DNA of 64,000 nucleotides, from positions 34,472,001 to 34,536,000 of the forward strand of contig CM075101.1 of the NCBI GenBank assembly GCA_037576195.1. Reading direction: 5' to 3'. Under the pieces are notes generated by a model, which was not told where the DNA came from, did not search any database, and was given only the letters and a program-made list of their open reading frames with translations. Source of the DNA: Phytoseiulus persimilis. Lineage: Eukaryota > Arthropoda > Arachnida > Mesostigmata > Phytoseiidae. This document shows positions 49,436 through 61,133 of the stretch, piece by piece. Both the position numbers and the translations under genes were made by a program. Positions within the stretch are counted from its first letter, which is position 1, and each line of letters begins with the position of its first letter.

Positions 49436-50471
49436 CGTCCATCATTATGTACCTTCCATCTATCTATATAGGGAGATAGATAAATCAGTCTCTGATGGCT
49501 GTGTTCATCACTTATCATATCAATGACGCATAATTCATCAATATATCTATCCATCCATCCACCCGTATATCCATGGATTGATGTGGGATGATCAATGAAT
49601 AGTGCCTGAACTTGCAAGCTCTCGTAATCATGACTGCGGGAGTGAATAGGGATGACGATATTGAAAAATATAACGTTGGTCCCTCAGTCCCGCAACACAG
49701 ACTGGAGTTTTCTCGACAGAATGCTTCGGTTACGATTCCGTCGACACTGCTTTGATCTACCCAGCTACTCAAAGTGAGTATTTTCAGGGAAACTTCACGG
49801 GGGTCGACCGTTCTCGGAGTTTGGGTTTGAACCGCGGAAGGATGTCGGCGGCTCCTTTCAATACAATGAGTAGCATAGGCGCCGTTGCTTGGAATATCTT
49901 GCATGGCACCTTTTCCTGCGTAAAACAGAGCCTTAGCTGTAGGGTGACCCTTGATAATTGTTCCCATTGTTTCGGCCATAGCTTGGCCGCTTATTTTGCT
50001 CCTCGTTCGACGACTCTTCGATAGATGCATCTCTGACCGTTTCGTTTTCGAAATTCGGTCGAGGATGGGTTATTTTGAAGCATTTTTTTCCCGACCTCAA
50101 GCTTCGAGAGAAAACTCATACATTAAGCGTCACCAGACAACTCTTCCAAGGGAAATGACGAAGAATTCCTTCTCGCCAAAAATTCCAAACAAGCTTCATT
50201 TTTGTCTCCATTACTGGAGAAAAAAGGAAGACCATTCGAATGAAGACCGAATTCTGCGGAAATCCGGGAATTTCGACATCCCATGGTACGTGAAGGGCTA
50301 GGCTATGGATTAACTTGTTTCTCCAACTTTTTCTTTCAGGAGGGGAATTCGGCTCTCGTCACGAAAATCCTGGCAAGAACTGAGAAGGGTTGAGAAGAAA
50401 CGAGGACTTCGATTCCGAGTACGTTTCCCCTATTTATATCCAACTCTATGTACAAAGTTTCCCAACCGTAT
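49436..50471. other. Spacer between the hAT element and the TFIP11 stop codon
   Basis: Includes AT-rich DNA with TATC/ATCC repeats (about 49450-49575) and the TFIP11 3' UTR. A 171-codon minus-strand frame (49515-50030) has no recognisable motif. No AATAAA for TFIP11 was found close to its stop. Confidence 0.4.
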
Positions 50472-53136
50472 CTAACAGCTATCTAGGAGGCTCTCCATGG
50501 AGGTCGGGACCCAAGTTTTCCCGTTGAAAACACAGATCACATTGCGTTCGAAATAAAAGCTCTTGTTTCCCAGTTGGTAAACTTGTCGCCCGTCTTGCTT
50601 GCGGTTCGGGATAGGGGCGAACAGGATCCCCCTCTCGTTTGCTCGGCGTTCCAGACTTTCCTGCAATGAGAAACTTCGAATTCATTGCAGGGAATCTAAC
50701 TTACCGATCCCAGCTCCCCGTGGCCTCACAGGGTGCCGGGGGCAGGGGTCTACGAGGTTGAAAAGGCCAAAGACTCTGAATGAGACCCCACAGATCGGCA
50801 GAGATTCCACGGAACTCTATTGGACTGGATCGGGGAGGCTCTTCCGATCAATTTGAGCTTGCATACCTTGAAAGTCAGAGTGAGGCTCTGAGGGGGCGCC
50901 GTTGCAGCGAATCTCTCCCGAGCTTGTTGCTGCACCGGAGCGGGTTGAGGACTGAAGCCATCCTGCGGCCTCAAGACACCCGAAACCGCTCGATTCATCT
51001 TCTCCATGGCCGAGCGGAACTGTTCTTTGATTCGCAAATCCTGATTGACCTTGTCTGGGAATGCGGCCTTCCAACGCGTGAACCAATTCAAGATATCGTC
51101 GTAGTTCTGTGAGGTCTGCAACCACTGGAACAGCACCTGATGGAACTTGGGGAAGAAATATTTGTCCAGGATAGCAACGAGGGCGGGCACGGGGGCTATA
51201 TCACCCCAAGCAGTGAACCACTGCCAGGATTCAAACTCTTGGTTGCTCGGATCGATCACGAAGTTTTGCAGAACGACGCCCAACTGAAACGATCGAAAGA
51301 AGTCTATCAAAATACGTTGTCTCCTGGTGATAAATTCCATGTCAATACGGGATTTCGCACTCAAGATTTGCTGTGTAAAACATCGGAGCAGATATCGAGC
51401 AGCTCTGGAGAGCAAGAGATTACCTTCGGAATGATGTTTGTCGCAATGAAAGCTTCAAGTGAACCTTTCGGCATGACGCCAACCCAGGGCTCCAGGATCA
51501 ACTTGGCGGAGCCATCACTTGGATGCCAATTCGTGAGTGCGTGGCCTAATTTCATCCGAATGGGTTGATAAACGGGTTCCAACGAGTCCGACATCAGTGG
51601 GAGCCAAGGATGAATCCATGTGTGTATCGGGACTGTGTCTAGCAGAGGATTCCATTGGTCAACTTCTTGTTGTATTTTCGGCAGTATGATCTGCTCATAC
51701 AAATGTTTCCCCACAGTAGGAGGGATGAGTGATTTCCATATTTCAAGAAGAACGATCAGGGGTTCTGGGTTCCGAGGAGACCAGCGAAAGATGGCAGTCC
51801 GCACAGGCTGGCACCATACCTCCCACATCAGATTATAATAGTAGTCTGGAGCGTTGCGTGGCCTATGTGGTCTCTCAAGGATGGCTTGCCACTGTTGAAA
51901 TACCTCGACTCCATAGGCGGGCTTTTCTAGGGGAGACCACGCTGACAGGAAATCTTTCATCAGTGGAAATATTATCAACGGGGCCAAATCGTAGAGCTCG
52001 AATTGCTCGAATTCTGTTTCGAAATCTTCCTTCAGTCTGCGGAATTTAACGCAAACCTCTCCAATACTCAAAGGTCTTATCGCGTGTGGCCCACAACCAG
52101 TTTCCAGATCTGCCAATGACGTTGTAAGCTTGGCCAGGATGCGCGCAAGCTTCTCACTTTCGTCTTGCTCAACGAGGATACGTTCTTGTTGGAACTTGAG
52201 ATTCGTGATACGATCTTTCTCGCTCTCTATGCGGCGCGTGCTGCGCTTGATATCCGATTCGCAGGCTTTGATCAGGACATCGAGATTTTCTTCCAATTCT
52301 GGCAAGGTGAAATTTCCCTGGGAACCTTTCGTCCCGACCTCTTCCTCGGGCCGATGATGCTGTTGGGCCAACTGATGATATCCTGCGAGCACCCTCTGCT
52401 CGGGTCCCGTCATGTCGATAACTTTGCCTGTTGGCCCGACTGGACGCTCCACGAACGTTCCACTCTCTTTCTGAACCTCTTCCAACGATTTGTAAATGTA
52501 CTTGATCTTCTTCTCCCCTTTCCTCCATTGATTGGCTTCGCGTTTCTGCTTGACCGCCTCGTCTTCGACCGCGGCAATCTTGTGCGCTGGTTTCTCCGGA
52601 CCGTAGGCTCCGATGGCTCCTTTGCCCTTGCGTACGGTTGCTTCAACGGGGGCAGATATACCCTGAAGGTCTTTACCCAAGCCCCTTCCCGGCTGATATC
52701 CCATTTTCAGAAGAAGCTTGGCTCCGATGCCTTTAGTGTGCTTCTCCCAAGTACCTATCGTCGAACCCAGAGCGCTCCTCTCACTGGCGAAGACTCCAGA
52801 GGGGCCTGCCATACTTCGGGGTCTTTTCCGGACAGCCGCGAATTCAACTTCGCCGCGGCTGCTTTCATTGTCTCCCGCTTTCTCGGTACTTGCCGATGTA
52901 CCACTGGAGACAAAAGATATGTTCTTCGAAGTTCCTTTCGTAGCTCCGCGGAACGATGGTCTTCCGTCGTTGTCGTCATCGTCATACCCTGCTGCGGGCA
53001 CTTCTCGCTCGGCCCAAACTCCGTAAATCTGGTCCTCTCTAGTTTGCTTGTAGCGCACTCGGTTGGGATTGAATTCGTTTTCCAAGTCCCACTCCGTCAC
53101 ATTGAACTCCTCCACTTCGACGTCGTCGTCGGCCAT
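50472..53136 (-). CDS. TFIP11: Tuftelin-interacting protein 11 (spliceosome disassembly G-patch protein)
   Basis: Nuclear G-patch partner of the DHX15/Prp43 helicase in intron-lariat spliceosome disassembly (homologue of yeast Ntr1). Exons in transcript order: 53136-51424, 51283-50867, 50660-50472; phases agree, giving 772 residues against 837 in human. The N-terminal acidic TIP-N domain starts MADDDVEVEEFNVTEWDLEN and includes YGVWAERE. The G-patch at residues about 133-180 reads TKGIGAKLLLKMGYQPGRGL then GKGAIGAYGP. A coiled-coil/GCF-like region contains AIRPLSIGEV. The C-terminus has YFFPKFHQVLFQWL, MEKMNRAVSG and ends TWVPTSMESLLDSC, as in human. The frame is open further upstream to 53280, but MADDD is the conserved start. 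Confidence 0.96.
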
Positions 53137-53712
53137 CGCAGGAAATCTTTGACAACTCCACTCAGCACTCAAACAGTGCTCCGATTCACATATTTCAATT
53201 CCGAATCGAACCTGCTCCTCGATTGCATACGACGCCCGTTGATCGCCGGCTCCGATCGCTCTCGTATGTTTCGAACGCAAGCAGTATAGCAGCCCTCTCC
53301 ACTCCTCTTCTCGGCATGGGGAGGCCTTTAAATTTCAATACTCTGCCCGCGATGGAAAGTGTATGAGGATCGAGATGCCGAATTTCAATTTGATCATCGG
53401 ATTGCCGCACGGTCCCTGGAATCAGCAAACTTGTCCGAGCCCATGATCGAGCGTACTCAATTTCACCCGCCGGTAATCCCTCAAACCCCGACAGGCAAAA
53501 TCAGTTCATCATCCCAGATGATATCTTGAACGCGCCAAATCTAGTTCTAAGACTCTGAAGCTATCCAGAGCATTGAGGATCGTCCAGAATCACGATATTG
53601 CCGAATTTCAAACTCCAGATCTCCTCAGGGCCAAGCGAACGTGCCTTGCAGGCTCCTGGAAGCTCGGAAGTCGAGGAGACGCAATCAGTGATCCACTGTT
53701 TATGCAGAAATT
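53137..53712. promoter_or_regulatory. Divergent intergenic region between TFIP11 and the RING gene
   Basis: A 576-bp gap between opposite start codons, with no coding exon of its own, so it probably carries both promoters. No TATA box or named element could be fixed by eye. Confidence 0.4.
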
Positions 53713-56547
53713 ATGAGTTCACTTTTTGGAGAGCGAGCCACTGCGGAGCTGGTTGGCAAATTGCGCCTCTTAACTGCTTGTGAATTGTGTAAGAAACCGT
53801 GCAGTGAAACATTTTTCGCGGTTGAATGTGGTCACTACACCTGCAAGAACTGCGTGTGTCAAGAGAAGGTTAGCATACTATAAATTCCTTCCTGCCAGAC
53901 AGCTGGAAGAATCATTGTCTCAAGGTACCTCATGTACTAACGAAGTCTCCCTCGAAAGGATGCGTGCTCAAAATGTGACGTGAGGGGGATGGTTCTTCGA
54001 GCTCACTATCTGGACCCGATCAGCGAAACCCTATTGAAACTCAAGGATCTATTATGTGGCGAACAACCCCTGAAGCCCAATGGTCTCAAAAGAAGAGCTG
54101 ACCAAGACTTGATGTGAGTCGCTCGCAGTACTCATTGGCTTTCCTGACATCATCCCATTGATTATATCCCGTTCTCACCTAAGGATGCTGACGTTCTCCC
54201 TATTCCAGGACTCCAACGACGAAAGCTATTAAGAGCTCCCCAGCAGCGTCAAACCTCAAAAGCCCGACGATCGATGCCATTTTCGCGCGCAAGTCAAAAC
54301 CCTCCAATGTGGGAAGTCCGGTCACCCCTCGACCCTTGGGTATTCCGTCCAATGCTACGGCGTCGGTTGTCAAGGGTCTAGAAGAAGTGATTCATGCGAG
54401 CGTCGACCCATCGAAATCAATCAGAGATTCTCCCACAGTCAGAACAGTTACCGATAGGAAGCAATGTGGTTGTTCATGTGACAAGCCAGGCTTTGCTCTT
54501 CTACCGAAATCGTCCGATTCGGGCGTCCAAGTTTCCAACAGGTGGGCTTCGCATATTCGACGCAGAGAGTCTCCCAAACTGACTCCGTGAAGAGTTTATT
54601 CCCATTTCAGTGTACTGACTCTAGATGTGGCCGTGCATGCGAAACCCTCAATGAAAGACAGTCAGATGCAGACCGACGAATCGATGTGCAGCCTCCAAAA
54701 GCCCGTCTCCCGATCAGCTGGTATTGAAATCTCGATCCCTCCACGAAACAAATTTGTGTAACGAGATACGTATCGATAAATCGATGAGTATTATTATTTT
54801 CAGGAGTCCAAACAGAGAAGCCGCACATACGCGTGAAACGCTTTTTCGAAACAGCAGTTCAGACAGACGAACTGATGGATAAGTTATGTGGTGAACTTTG
54901 TCCAGAAGCTAAGTCCCTGACCAGTACTCAGGCGGGGAGCGAGAATCAAACAGTGCACGCGCAACCCATAAGCCTCGACATGAGCCCTATTAAGCAGATG
55001 TATCGCTCGGACTCATCGAATAAAACTCCTTCAAAACGGGAGAACGTTAGTAACGGTTATATAAGTATACATCCAAAGATATATATGCTCAAAGGTGTAC
55101 TATTTTGATGTATCGTTGGAATCTCTCGAAATCCGAGATGGAATTCCTCGTGGGAGTTTCCTCTTCTTAAGTGTGAAATAATTCCCAGAAGGACACGTTG
55201 GATTCATTAGACTACAGAACGATGGACCTGAGAGAAGCTGGTGATGATGCCCGAGGAAAGGAAATTCCGCCCCCGAAGCAAGTGACGCCCGAGGTGAGCA
55301 GGGTCTTCCATAGTTTCGGACCTTCATAATCTTGCTTGAGTCTCCCGGCAAGGCATGAATAGGCTTGGGCTTCTCCTCTCGGATTGCGGCTTGAACTCTA
55401 CTTTTCTGAGTCTTTACACCCGCCCACAAATCATCTGGGAGGCTTTGCTCGCTCATTCCTCTAAGGCACAACGCGTTCCACTCGAGTCCCCCGAAGTCTT
55501 TCGCGTCGTCCGAGGTCTCGAGGGAAAAGACTCGAAGGTCATTTTCATTGAGATTCGGCTCATCCAGATTTTCGAGTTTACTGGACTGTACACCGCGTTT
55601 GCAACCGCGTTTGTACAACCAACGCGATTGATATCTGTCCAGCCTCGGAAACTTCTCCATCTAATCAACCTTCTGAAATCCAGCCAGATTCTCTCGATTA
55701 CCTTCCGAGTGACCTCTTCAACGAGTTGGATAAAGCGCATAAAAGCGCCCCTTCAAAAAAAAATGAGAGTCAACCAGAACAGGTACCTCGTCGATCTAGC
55801 ACGGAAGGAGAATTTCGAGCACGGCATGCCCGTCGAGCTTTCGATACAACTTTTCTGATATGGTTCCGTTAACTGCTCATTCCTCAGAGAGACACGTTAG
55901 AGTCATTCTTCAAGAGCAGTGACGAGGCGAGCATACCTGAGACCGAGCCACCGTCAAACTTTGCATCCCCGCTCAAAGCGACAAAGTCGAAACGCGCGGT
56001 TGCCAGATCCGAATCCGACAGTCCGCTCAGACTCACCGAGAAGAAGAAGAAAACCGTCATCATGAGCGACGAGGACGAGCCTCTAATCAAAACGCGGTTC
56101 GAAGGCACAGATCAGCGGAATCGATCTTTGAAAACGAAGTCGTCAACGACAGTGAAGGAGAGCCGAGCGGTAATTGCTTAGGAAGAATCTTATGCGACTT
56201 CGTCCAGTCAAATGAAAAGATCCTCACTGAGCCCCTCATTGTCTTACGCAGATGAGAAAATCCCAGTCACGAATCGCGAAAGCGTTGCCAACATTCAGCA
56301 GCGACGAGGACGATGCGGATCCGCTTCCGATGGACACTGAGGACATGCGGAACCTCGAAAAGTAATTCTAACTCTCCATTCCAAACAAAAACATCCACAT
56401 GGAACTTGCATATCGTTGTGAATCTTCAGGTATATGAGAAATCTTCATGAAAACTCATGCGCAGAAAATCTCTTTGGTTACAGGGAGATTGAGAATTTGG
56501 ATCGTGAAATGGAAGACAGTAAAACTTGTGGCAAAAGCCGCTTCTGA
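53713..56547 (+). CDS. RING-finger protein with a BARD1/BRCA1-like N-terminus, 10 exons
   Basis: Probable E3 ubiquitin ligase subunit in the nucleus. Exons: 53713-53868, 53959-54113, 54209-54541, 54611-54720, 54804-55045, 55189-55293, 55684-55782, 55888-56169, 56252-56361, 56430-56547; 569 residues. C3HC4 RING split by intron 1: Cys23, Cys26, Cys39, His41, Cys44, Cys47, Cys55, Cys58, followed by LDPISETLLKLKDLLCGE, placed like the post-RING helix of BARD1. The rest is Ser/Thr/Lys-rich and looks disordered, with acidic-Ser patches (MSDEDEPL, SSDEDDADPLPMDTED) resembling CK2 sites. QTDE occurs twice. No ankyrin or BRCT domain before the stop, so it is shorter than BARD1 (777 in human). Exons 6-8 are all phase 0 and begin with related text (KDTLDSLDY, PDSLDYLPSD, RDTLESFF). 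Lineage-specific BARD1 or a separate RING gene; family assignment is tentative. Confidence 0.8.
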
Positions 56548-58182
56548 AGGGCGGGCTCCAATAATCTATTTACGCTTTCTCAGCGGGGTTTGCAAGGCTA
56601 TGTTGACCGTTGCAAAGTCCTCCTGGTGCACGTAGCTAATATTCGGAAAGGTTTTTGCGGTAACTTATCTCTACTCAATAAATTTTATGATGCCAACAGT
56701 GGGCGATAAATCTTGCACATTTGTATTGAGTGCGAGTTTCGATCGGAACAGGTGATCATTGGTGCCTTCCACTTTTTGGGTATTCCTGATTGCGTTCCGG
56801 TCGCAGCAGATCCCAGTGCTGACTCCCATGCGCCGCTGTTATCATGCATTTTGTTCGCGACGACAAAACTACGACGGAAACCGCCATGGCTCGCCTGTCC
56901 AAAGTTCCCAGGACAGCGGAATCAACTGAACCGTAGGGAGGAATATCAGCCAGGAATATCGCGCTTCCGACAAGCTAGCAACCTGAACTCGGATTCCAAT
57001 CGGAAATCTTCTCCCAGGACCTTTGACCGTTCTACCGTTGAGATTGTTACCCTAACTACGAAGTTTGTTTCCGTGAATCTCTCACCCTCAACATTGAGGA
57101 TCTATGGTGACCTCTCAGCGCTGTCCCTCTGCTTGGAGGAAACATTTCATATGTGTTCCAGCCGAACAGCTGGAACATATTTCCCAGTTTGTTGTACGCC
57201 TATCAGGTGCTCTCTCGCATAGAGGATCCCGTGAATCAGGCTCCCACGAGGGGCTCGAGAACAGTGGCTCCCAACTTCCGCTGTCCCGTACGCAACCGGC
57301 GATACGGTCCAACGCATTCCCTGAGGTTCGCCACCTCCCCATGCTGTGTTGTTGAAGCCACCCTCTAACTCGCACGCTACAACCCGTTGAGGCCTCGAGT
57401 ATTACTTTCGCCTGTGTTGTCGCTTCCGTTCTCAACTGTAGGGGCGATGGTTGGGGCCGCGAACCTGTCGAAGCTTTCGCTCCGAGGGACTCGAAGTCAA
57501 ATACCATCGTTACCGTCCGTTGGACAGCCTGCGGAAGTGGCGTCAATATGGGATCCGTCCCCCTCCTCCCAAAGAGAACGCTTGTCTTGCGCCTGCTTCC
57601 AGTTCCAACTTCAAGTGGACAACTCCTCGCGCGGTGGAATATTATTTGCCGGAGAAAACGATTTTCGCGCGTCATTTCGAAACTCGGTGTGGTGTTGCTT
57701 TCGGCTGTCGGTCGGGTGCTTCTTCGTTCCGCATCACATTCTGTCCGAAATCGACCTGCTGTGCCATCACTGGACTCTGGAGACACAGTCGACGAACATT
57801 CAGGGCGCTCGAGCCAATAGCTGTGGAGACCTAAGAAGTGAAATCCGTTTCAAGAACGAGGCGAGTGAACTGCAGCGACTTGTCCCAGACAGGCGCCGAG
57901 CTTCAACGGGACACAAGCTGTTAGGGGATCGCAGCGCCCAGTTGCGGAGGCAGGGGCAATAGCGAGAGCCGTAGCCAGAAAGCGAGCGAGTGAGGGAGTC
58001 GGAGGGAAGAAGAAGACGTTACGAGCCAGCGAACGAGGCAGGCGACAGCAGCTATCCGGCAGCCAAGGCTAAACACTTCGACCTCGTCTCGTCTATTTAC
58101 ACCGGGCGTTCTCTTCTTCCTCTTTTTACAGTGTGTGCAGTGGTGGTGTGTTCTCCTGACGACGAGAGAGGAGTCTGTCTGT
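56548..58182. other. RING gene 3' end to zinc-finger gene start, unassigned
   Basis: After the RING gene 3' UTR comes 57.1-57.96 kb with long open frames on both strands (minus 57115-57786; plus 57387-57962 and 57451-57834). None shows a recognisable domain, and three overlapping frames cannot all be real. It may include 5' non-coding exons of the zinc-finger gene. A purine tract with AGAAGAAGA lies near 58008. Confidence 0.35.
56677..56682 (+). terminator. Poly(A) signal of the RING gene
   Basis: AATAAA 130 nt downstream of the TGA stop. Confidence 0.75.
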
Positions 58183-60372
58183 ATGGAAGAACTGGCAGAT
58201 ATCGTCAGGGTGGCTGCGGAAGCCACGAATAAGGATACGGTGTCGTTTGAAATCGGCCCCAACGAAATTCTCAATGAGCTTGTGGTGCCTCCCGACTCCA
58301 GAATCGGAGAGTGAGTATTTGATATTGCGTCCATGAAATCGCGAGTGGCGGGCATCGTTGAGAAAGTCGTGTGAGAGATGACAGATCGGTATGCAGTCTC
58401 CGACACTTGTCTGTCAGCTAGGTAGTGAGCGTCAGAGGCAGCTCTGCCGATCCGAGAGTCGGCCTACCGAACGCCTCATCCGATCGTCTCAGTGCCGTGT
58501 CATAATCGTCGACCGTTCGAGATTGCTCCCAAATAGTTTTCGCCCTGGAACCTACTCGGGTCGCTCGGTTGATGAGTTGATGACCGTTATTCAACTCTGG
58601 AATCCCTATTCTTTAAGCAGCAGGGATCTTCTCGGGCGGAGAAGACGAAGAGCAGCACCCACCGAACGGAATGTGGGAGATCACCAGTGTAGAGTTTGTC
58701 TCAAGAGATTCCGTCAGCTTGGACACCTGACCAATCATTTACGGCTGCACACAGGTTCGCCATGTACCGTCGTGAATTCATCGATATCCAGAATGCCTCC
58801 TCTCTTTGATTTCCCCGAATTTCTCATGTTCAGCTTCATGCATGAAAAGCTGAAGCTCAGTTTCATTCCCAGGAGAAAGACCGTACGAGTGCGAATTTTG
58901 TCACAAACGCTTCACGCAAACGGGTCATTTGGTTTCACACATAAGGTGTCATACGAAGACGAGACCTTACGAATGCCAGTTCTGTCGTAAGAAGTTCACT
59001 CAAAGTGGACATCTCAGTAATCATGAACGTCTCCACCTCGGTGAGTCTTTGCATATACTGGTGCTCACACTGGTTCTCTATGAATCGAAACATCTACCGG
59101 AGTTGATCACGTTCTCGGATATATTCCGGAACATCGGCACAGGGTAGCAATTAACGTCTCGTGACTCCTACCAATCGCCGGAGAAGTGTTCGGATATGAC
59201 TACTACTCGAATCCTGCACGACCCTCGTTAGGTTCGAGTGTATTAAAGTGAAGAACTTCTCGCAGGTGAGAAACCTTATCAGTGCAAAGTTTGCTTCAAG
59301 AATTTCACACAGAGTGGCCATCTGGTTAACCACATGAGATTGCACGACGGCCAGAAGCCGTTCCAATGTCCCATATGCTCAAAAAAGTTCACGCAATCGG
59401 GACATCTGAGTAACCACATTCGGCATCATGAAGGTGGCAAAACGCACCAGTGTCACTTCTGTCACAAGAAGTTCACCCAGGTGAGATACGATTGCTCATT
59501 CAAAACAAAAACTCGGCTAGGGAGCAGTGTTGTCGTTCTGGACTGCATTCCCGTCTCAGAGCCTTTTCGTCTCAGGTTCCGGATTTCACCCAGCGTCAAG
59601 CACTTCTTCTTACCCTTTCAGGCAGGTCATTTGGTAGACCACATCAGGACGCACACAAATGAACGTCCATATGAGTGTTCTATCTGCGCCAAAAGCTTCT
59701 CCCAGAACTCCCACCTTACCGCTCACATGCGAACTCACCGCAATATTGTGCTGGAGGATCGCGGTCCTCCTCCACCTGCGACCAGTGTCGGATCCTCATT
59801 GCAATCTCTCAACCAAGTCGCTGCAGTGACAGGTGTCTCCATGTCAAGCTTCATGGCACCACCTCCGATCTACGCCCCTCCGAACGCCCCTAACCTACTG
59901 CAGCTCACCACGGCCACAGCGGCTGCGATGGCTGCAATCCAGGCCGCTCGTCCTCTGATCGTCCGCGTGAAAAGGGATGAGGAAACTGGCTTGGTTGGGG
60001 CGTCAGCAGGCGCCAGTGACATATATGGGCATTCGACAGATGTACTCACAGAAGTGGATCTCGAAGAAGACACGCAGCCGGGAGAGGTGGCGGAAGACAT
60101 GGTAGGTTATTGAATACGTCCGAGCCTTGCTCAGATGAGACGGCTCTCATGGAGCAAGGGATCTCAGTGACTTTGTCTTCCAGCGTATGAATCAGCCGTC
60201 TACCTCGAGAGCCTCGTCGGTGAAATCTGCGGCTGGCTCGACGTCTTCTGGTCTCGTAGAGGAAAACAGTTCGAAATTCGAAATCGGCGAAGATGTTGCC
60301 TTCGTCGCTTCAGTAATGCACTCGCAAGAGGTCGCTAGTCTTGGGGAACTAGGGAAAAGCGCAGATCCGTGA
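58183..60372 (+). CDS. Seven-finger C2H2 zinc-finger protein, 6 coding exons
   Basis: Probable sequence-specific nuclear DNA-binding factor. Exons: 58183-58310, 58621-58754, 58873-59040, 59266-59480, 59622-60101, 60184-60372; 437 residues. Exon 1 is an acidic leader (MEELADIVRVAAEATNKD). Then RRRRR and seven C2H2 fingers over residues 66-254, joined by linkers such as HTGERPYE, HLGEKPYQ and HDGQKPFQ. Helix starts are nearly identical: RQLGHLTNH, TQTGHLVSH, TQSGHLSNH, TQSGHLVNH, TQSGHLSNH, TQAGHLVDH, SQNSHLTAH. Three introns are phase 1 in the linker Gly; a phase-0 intron splits finger 6. After the fingers comes an Ala/Pro-rich region (MAPPPIYAPPNAPNLLQL), then a Ser-rich acidic tail. Exon 2 has a CAGCAG acceptor, so one residue may be optional. 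I do not recognise a named orthologue. Confidence 0.88.
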
Positions 60373-60688
60373 GTTCCTTGAATTATTTGTCATATCATTC
60401 TTCGGGAGAGAGGTACGAAATTCGTCGGAGGACTAGCGGGAGTAGAAATTCGGGAACTTATGAGCTCTCGTTCCAGTGTTCGACTGTTCTCAATCCAAAC
60501 CATGATCGAAGGAGAAGAAATCGGAGGACGCGACTCATGATATCGGTGGTGCAACGTAGCTCGTCTATCGACTCCGAGATGTCCATATGTACAAATTAAC
60601 GGGTCACTTTCGGATGTGAATTTTGTCATTTGAACCGGATGTAAATATATGCTGTATGAAGAGAGCTAGGAATAGCCTTGAACATCAG

Positions 60689-60694
60689 AATAAA
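60689..60694 (+). terminator. Poly(A) signal of the zinc-finger gene
   Basis: AATAAA 317 nt after the stop. Confidence 0.7.
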
Positions 60695-61071
60695 TTTCCT
60701 TCGTACTGTTATCGATGAAGGTTACGATTGCCAATACTGCCGAATCTCATGGCTTGGTGCAATCATCAACCCCTCCAAGCCTCGTGCTATGAACAACGTG
60801 ATGAGAACTGCCTTAGGCTTCTGAAAATCCCCATTTTCTAAAAGCCGATGTGGATTCCGACTTTCAACCGGCCAGTTGTGAGAGGGGACACGGAAGCTTC
60901 ACGATGAGGATCAACCCAGTTCGAGGCAGTGTCAATCCAGGATTCAAGGAGAAGTAGATTGCGAATGCGCGAACCACCTTCCTCCCCTTGCACTCAGGAG
61001 GGCAGATCAATGCCTATAGTTACATGCAAATCAGCACTAACGACGCTGTTTTTTCGGGTCTAGTTGTATTG

Positions 61072-61077
61072 TTTATT
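61072..61077 (-). terminator. Poly(A) signal of COX7C
   Basis: AATAAA on the minus strand, 57 nt after the COX7C stop. Confidence 0.8.
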
Positions 61078-61133
61078 ATACAGAACAGAATTTTTCTTCA
61101 ACCCCGGCGAGCTGATTACCGCTATTGTATCAT

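Larger units (their letters stand above)
60373..61133. other. Convergent spacer between the zinc-finger gene and COX7C
   Basis: Holds the two 3' UTRs and their poly(A) signals. No exon seen. Confidence 0.6.

Noticed and set aside
53137-53280. Upstream in-frame extension of TFIP11 starting at 53280
   Set aside because: The extra residues lack family similarity, whereas MADDD at 53136 is the conserved acidic start.
52165-53289. 374-codon open frame on the plus strand
   Set aside because: It is exactly antisense to the large TFIP11 exon. Its text has no family features, and the opposite frame is a confirmed protein.
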